A DNA stretch of 64,000 nt from an uncultured Lamprocystis sp. (GTDB lineage: Bacteria > Pseudomonadota > Gammaproteobacteria > Chromatiales > Chromatiaceae): positions 1 through 64,000 of the forward strand of contig NZ_CAIZIZ010000477.1 in NCBI RefSeq assembly GCF_903933125.1. Direction: 5' to 3'. Under the pieces are notes generated by a model. The model saw only the letters and a list, made by a program, of their open reading frames with translations. It did not search any database and had not been told where the DNA came from. Each line of letters begins with the position of its first letter. Position 1 is the first letter of the stretch. Below are positions 59,623-64,000 of the stretch, one piece after another. Both the position numbers and the translations under genes were made by a program.

Positions 59623-60322
59623 CCGATCCAACCAGCAGCCGGTACCCGACCCCCCGCACCGTAAGGAGGACCCGGGGATCCGCCGGGTCCGTCTCAAGCT
59701 TGCGGCGCAGCTTGGCGATATGAATGTCCACCGTGCGGGTCTCGATTCCGCAGCCACGCGAGTAGCCCCAAACCTTGGTCAACAATTCATCGCGTGACAC
59801 CGGGCGCTCGCCATGGGCGGCCAGATACTGGATGATTGCCACCTCCCGACGGGTAAAAGGAATCTGCACCGCACCACGGCACCCGACCAGATTGGCCGTA
59901 TCCAGCGTCAGGTCACCCAACCGCAGACTTGGCGCCCCGGCTAACGCACCCTGACTGCGCCGCAGCACCGCCTGCACCCGCAGCACCAATTCAGTGATCG
60001 AGAACGGCTTGGCGACATAGTCATCCGCGCCGAGCTTGAGCCCGCGAATGATGTCCTCGTCCGCCCCGCGGGCCGTCAGTATGATAATGGGCTGAGCGCG
60101 ATCCACCGCCCGTACCCGGTCGCAAATGGCGAAGCCGTCCAGTCCGGGCAACATCAGATCCAGCAAGATCAGGTCGAAGGTCCCCGAGAGCGCCAGAGTG
60201 AGCCCGGTGGGTCCATCCGCGGCGGACTCGACCGCGAACCCGTGAAAGACGAACAAGTCGGTCAGACCGACCCGGATCGGCTCTTCGTCCTCAATGATCA
60301 ACAGGCGCTGGCGTTTCGACAT
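59606..60322 (-). CDS. OmpR-family response regulator
   Basis: Receiver LLIIEDEEPIRVGLTDLF...LILLDLMLPGLDG and winged-helix DNA-binding domain. Confidence 0.92.
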   Translation of the reverse strand: MSKRQRLLIIEDEEPIRVGLTDLFVFHGFAVESAADGPTGLTLALSGTFDLILLDLMLPGLDGFAICDRVRAVDRAQPIIILTARGADEDIIRGLKLGADDYVAKPFSITELVLRVQAVLRRSQGALAGAPSLRLGDLTLDTANLVGCRGAVQIPFTRREVAIIQYLAAHGERPVSRDELLTKVWGYSRGCGIETRTVDIHIAKLRRKLETDPADPRVLLTVRGVGYRLLVGSDGEAS

Positions 60323-60394
60323 GGGCAGATCATGAGCGATGCGTGATGAGTGATGTAACGATGCAAGAACACGTTATACCCAATCGTTTTCGTT

Positions 60395-60649
60395 GTCGTT
60401 GTCGTTGTCGTTGTCGTAATCGAGTTTACGATACCCGCGAGGATTCTATCGCAGCGCGTCGTTTCGCTGTCCGAGCGTTGCAAGCAGCGCAACGATGCGT
60501 GGGGCCCAGGCGTGGCAAACGCAGCCTTTCAAACGGTTGGCGGCCTTGTAGGCGCAAGCGAAGTCGCGAGTCGAATCCCGATCGACAGCGGACTGCTCAT
60601 GCCCACATAGCATCGCTACTCCGATTACGACAACGACAACGACAACGAC
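60395..60649. repeat. inverted (GTCGTT)n microsatellite pair flanking a ~200-bp intergenic segment
   Basis: 28-bp perfect inverted repeat GTCGTTGTCGTTGTCGTTGTCGTAATCG at 60395-60422 and 60622-60649. Confidence 0.85.
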
Positions 60650-60848
60650 CGGAACGCACCCACCCCGCGACCGAGACGATGATCAAGGTCCGCAAACCAC
60701 CGTTTAAGCATCGGCCGCCAGTCGTCTTCTTTCCGTAAACTGCTTGTAAAACCCTTGCCTTCGGTTTTACACCGTCATGCCTGACCGAGCCGCCCGCCCC
60801 GCTCTAGACTGCAATCAGACCGAATGCAGATCCCCTGGAGGTGACGAC

Positions 60849-61409
60849 ATGGCACTCATGACCCGGCTGGCGCGTCTGGTACGCGCCGATCTCAACGCCA
60901 TCCTCGACCGGCTGGAGGCACCCGAGTTGGTGCTCGCCCAATCCGTGCGGGAGATGGAACAGGCGCTCGACCAAGAGCGGCGCACCCTGGCCGGAATGGA
61001 CCGGGAACTCGAACGGCTCGCGCGGCGCGACCAGGCGCTCGCCGAGGAAGAGACCCGCACCATGGACGCCCTGGCCGAGGGCCTGGCCGAGGGCCGTGAA
61101 GCCCTGGCTCGCCCGCTGATCCGCCGCCGACTGGAGTCAGGCCGTCGCCGCACCGCCATCCAGAGACAGCGCGTCGAACGCACCGCCGAGCGGGATCGAC
61201 TGGCACAACGGCTCGCGGCCCACGCCAGTCGCTTGGACGACCTGCGCGCCCGCGCCGATCGCTGGCTGGCGGACACCGGCCCGACCGGGGACGAGCGATC
61301 ACCGAACTGGGAGCTGGACCCGGTGCAGTCGGACGCGGACACCGGCATCTCGGACGCGGAGGTCGAACTGGAACTGCTGCGGCTGCGCCGCCGGGAGGTG
61401 ACCCCATGA
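60849..61409 (+). CDS. PspA/IM30 family protein
   Basis: MALMTRLARLVRADLNAILDRLEAPELVLAQSVREMEQAL coiled-coil; RBS ctggaggtgacgac before ATG. Confidence 0.78.
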   Translation: MALMTRLARLVRADLNAILDRLEAPELVLAQSVREMEQALDQERRTLAGMDRELERLARRDQALAEEETRTMDALAEGLAEGREALARPLIRRRLESGRRRTAIQRQRVERTAERDRLAQRLAAHASRLDDLRARADRWLADTGPTGDERSPNWELDPVQSDADTGISDAEVELELLRLRRREVTP

Positions 61410-61969
61410 ACCGCCCGACCTTCCTCGAAGGCGCACTGGTTGCACTCATCGCCGCCTTCGCCGCCGCGGTATTCTCCAGCGGCCTGGGTCTGTTCGTCCC
61501 GACCCGCGAAGCCCTGGCCCTGACCATCACCGCCCTGGGTCTGGGCTACCTGCTCTACCTGCTCGCCCGCAGTGGCGAGCGCGCCGGCCGGGTGGTCATC
61601 CTGCTCGCCTGGGTGCCGGTCACCGCCGCCGCGCTGGCGCTGGCCCCTGGTATCTGGCCACAGGTCCTGATGCAACTCGGGCTGGTATGGCTGGTCCGCG
61701 TCTGGTGCTTTCAGGGGACCCCGACCGCCGCACTGCTCGACCTGGGCCTGATCCTGACCGGTGCCGTCGTCGCCCTCTGGGCCGGCAGTCACAGCGGCAG
61801 CCTGTTCTTGACGGTCTGGAGTCTGCTGCTGGTCCAGGCCCTGTTCGGCGCCATCCCGACCCGACCAGGGCATCCAGCCGGCAGCGGCGTTGGTCCGGCC
61901 AACGCACCGGACCCTTTCGACCTGGCGCGACGGTCGGCCGAGTGGGCCTTACGGCGGATCGCGCGGTAA
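61406..61969 (+). CDS. multi-pass membrane protein
   Basis: Several hydrophobic segments; ATGA overlap with the PspA-like gene. Confidence 0.65.
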   Translation: MNRPTFLEGALVALIAAFAAAVFSSGLGLFVPTREALALTITALGLGYLLYLLARSGERAGRVVILLAWVPVTAAALALAPGIWPQVLMQLGLVWLVRVWCFQGTPTAALLDLGLILTGAVVALWAGSHSGSLFLTVWSLLLVQALFGAIPTRPGHPAGSGVGPANAPDPFDLARRSAEWALRRIAR

Positions 61970-62005
61970 TGCCCACCATATGAATCAATGTCAACGGAGC
62001 CAATC

Positions 62006-63211
62006 ATGAACACCAAGCTCATCAGTCTCGCACTCTTTGGCCTCACGGCCGCCGCCGTCACGGCGTATCCCGCCTTGACGCAGACACCACAAGCCCAGGT
62101 CGACGGTCAACACCCCGCCATCGTCCTCCCTAAACCTGAGCAGCGCCCAGTGGTTGAGGCCGTCTTCGTGCTGGACACCACCGGCAGCATGGGCGGGCTG
62201 ATCCAGGCGGCTAAGGATAAGGTCTGGTCCATCGCCTCCACCCTCGCCTCCGCGCAACCGGCGCCGCAGGTGCGCATGGGCCTGGTCGCCTACCGTGATC
62301 GCGGCGACGACTATGTGACTCGGGTCATTGACCTGTCACCCGATCTGGACCAGATCCAGGCCGCGTTGTTCCAGTTCCAGGCGCAGGGTGGCGGGGACGG
62401 TCCCGAAAGCGTCAATCAGGCGCTGCATGAGGCCGTCACGCGGATCGGTTGGAGCCGGGACCCGGCCGTCTATCGGGTGGTCTTCCTGGTCGGCGACGCC
62501 CCGCCCCATCAGGATTACCCCAACGATGTCCCCTATACCCAAACCCTGGCGGAAGCCGGCCGCCGCGGCATCCGCGTCAACACGATCCAGTGCGGCCAAC
62601 AATCGGACACCCGCGGCGAATGGCAGCGCATCGCTCAACTTGGCAACGGCGGTTACTTTCAGGTCGATCAGGCCGGCAGTGCCGTCGCCATCGCCACACC
62701 CTATGATGCTCCGCTGGCCAAGCTGTCGGCCGAGTTGGACGGCACGCGACTCTATTACGGCAGCGCCGCCGAACGCTCCAAACGCAACGAGAAAGTCGAC
62801 GCGGCCAAGGCCGTTCAGGCGGCCTCCGCGCCTGCCGTGCTGGCCCGGCGTGCCGAGTTTGTCGCATCTGAGAGCGGCGCCTCCAGCCTGCTTGGCGACC
62901 AGGAACTGGTGGAGGCCGTGACCAGCGGCCGCGTGGACCTGGACACACTGCAACCGGAACAACTGCCCCAGCCACTCGCCGAGTTGAACAGCGATGCCCG
63001 GGCGCGGCTGGTCAAAGAGACGGCGCAGCGGCGAGACGCCTTGCGCACCCAGATCCAGGACATCTCGGCCAAACGCGCCGCCTACCTCAAGCAAGAGGTG
63101 CAAGCCGCCGGCGGCGCCGAGGACTCCCTGGATCACCAGGTCTGGAACGCGGTGCGCAAACAGGGGGCTGATGCTGGCCTGAGTTATGGCGCTGGCGGGC
63201 CAAAATATTGA
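62006..63211 (+). CDS. von Willebrand factor A domain secreted protein
   Basis: Signal peptide; VFVLDTTGSMGGLIQAAKDK (MIDAS DxTxS), VGLVAYRDRGDDY. Confidence 0.85.
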   Translation: MNTKLISLALFGLTAAAVTAYPALTQTPQAQVDGQHPAIVLPKPEQRPVVEAVFVLDTTGSMGGLIQAAKDKVWSIASTLASAQPAPQVRMGLVAYRDRGDDYVTRVIDLSPDLDQIQAALFQFQAQGGGDGPESVNQALHEAVTRIGWSRDPAVYRVVFLVGDAPPHQDYPNDVPYTQTLAEAGRRGIRVNTIQCGQQSDTRGEWQRIAQLGNGGYFQVDQAGSAVAIATPYDAPLAKLSAELDGTRLYYGSAAERSKRNEKVDAAKAVQAASAPAVLARRAEFVASESGASSLLGDQELVEAVTSGRVDLDTLQPEQLPQPLAELNSDARARLVKETAQRRDALRTQIQDISAKRAAYLKQEVQAAGGAEDSLDHQVWNAVRKQGADAGLSYGAGGPKY

Positions 63212-63259
63212 AAATAGCCAACGATTACCCCCCACCCTCAACCACCGGGAGCGAACCGG

Positions 63260-63745
63260 ATGTTTCGAGCCTATTTCGGCGGCCTGCGAACCGGCCGCCT
63301 CGGCCGCCTGCCCTTCCTGGGGTTTCTGCTCTTGCTCTCCGTCCTGTTCGTCCTGTATGGACTCGGGATTGCCTTCGGTGTTGGCCTGGCCGAACAGCTG
63401 ATCCGCATGGACCTATCGGCCGCTCCGGGCGATCTGCTGGAACAGATCGACGTGACGGCACTGGCCCTGCTGGGGCCGCTGTTCCTTGTCTTCGGCTTTG
63501 CGAAGGCGAATCTGCTCGCCAAGCGGATCCGCGACATGGGCCTGCCGGGTTGGTGGACACTGCTGGTGATCGCTCTGGCCGCCGCCGGACTGGGTTCCGC
63601 CATGCACGCGAGCGACGTGCCCCTGCGCGAGAGCTACCCGATTCATGCAGTGATCAGCGGCCTCCTTTCCCTCGGCCTGCTGCTGATTCCCAGCGGGCTG
63701 TTCCACCCCCGGCCCCACGCCACGGGCCCTTCCCAGCCCTGTTGA
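63260..63745 (+). CDS. DUF805-like membrane protein
   Basis: YFGGLRTGRLGRLPFLGFLLLLSVLF and AKRIRDMGLPGWWTLLVI typical of DUF805. Confidence 0.75.
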   Translation: MFRAYFGGLRTGRLGRLPFLGFLLLLSVLFVLYGLGIAFGVGLAEQLIRMDLSAAPGDLLEQIDVTALALLGPLFLVFGFAKANLLAKRIRDMGLPGWWTLLVIALAAAGLGSAMHASDVPLRESYPIHAVISGLLSLGLLLIPSGLFHPRPHATGPSQPC

Positions 63746-63770
63746 CACCGATATGTGGTTTCCGACTGTT

Positions 63771-63796
63771 CTTCTCGGTAGAGAAGTCTTTTTTTT
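63771..63796 (+). terminator. rho-independent terminator candidate
   Basis: CTTCTC-GGTA-GAGAAG followed by tcttttttttc. Confidence 0.6.
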
Positions 63797-64000
63797 CGGT
63801 CAACCAAAAAAAGAGGAGTCACCACTATGAAAACCCCAGCCATGATGCATACTTGAAAGGTCTGGCTACGCTGTCAGCGCAAGCAGCAGAGCATTGCCTA
63901 TAATTAATATTCGGCAACGGACCGGATATTCCTGATGCTGCGGCGGGTCAAATGAAGTGACCGAGAGTCGGTTCTGTTCTGATGACCTTTCACAATCGGA

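Noticed and set aside
60298-60492. ORF encoding a poly-Thr stretch (SITTTTTTTTTKTIGY)
   Set aside because: It is the minus-strand reading of the (GTCGTT)n microsatellite and overlaps the response regulator start; not a credible protein
1-64000. CRISPR arrays, tRNA/rRNA genes, integrases or IS transposases
   Set aside because: None recognised by eye; absence of regularly spaced repeats or transposase motifs in the ORF list, although short RNAs cannot be excluded without tools

Overview
This is a high-GC gammaproteobacterial chromosomal window; the gene content resembles a purple sulfur bacterium (inference). It is mostly housekeeping and energy-metabolism genes: a HoxFUYH-type NAD-linked [NiFe] hydrogenase, lptG/pepA, tmcA, a complete ccoNOQP-ccoGHIS cbb3 oxidase locus, surE-pcm-nlpD-rpoS, a DabA/DabB inorganic-carbon system with a divergent LysR regulator, an alkaline phosphatase, and a two-component system next to PspA-like, vWA and DUF805 genes. 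The main accessory region is a BREX type 3-like defence operon at about 14273-33138, in the order brxF-brxC-[ATPase-like, 55-aa ORF, HEPN-like/GHKL, wHTH]-pglXI-[HEPN, two-P-loop KGGVGR-like ATPase]-brxHII-pglZ-brxA. Its main peculiarities are: (1) brxF is frameshifted by an exact 32-bp tandem duplication, and removing one copy restores a full-length BrxF frame; (2) an accessory module is embedded in and translationally coupled to the BREX core; (3) a 55-aa ORF absent from the supplied ORF track overlaps both neighbours. Other leads are a 40-aa internal tandem duplication in DabA, an unlisted 51-aa membrane protein in the cco locus, a dispersed family of intergenic inverted-repeat elements, an inverted hexamer microsatellite, and a small HNH-nuclease cassette at the left edge. 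All assignments come from reading the sequence and motif recall; no database search was run.
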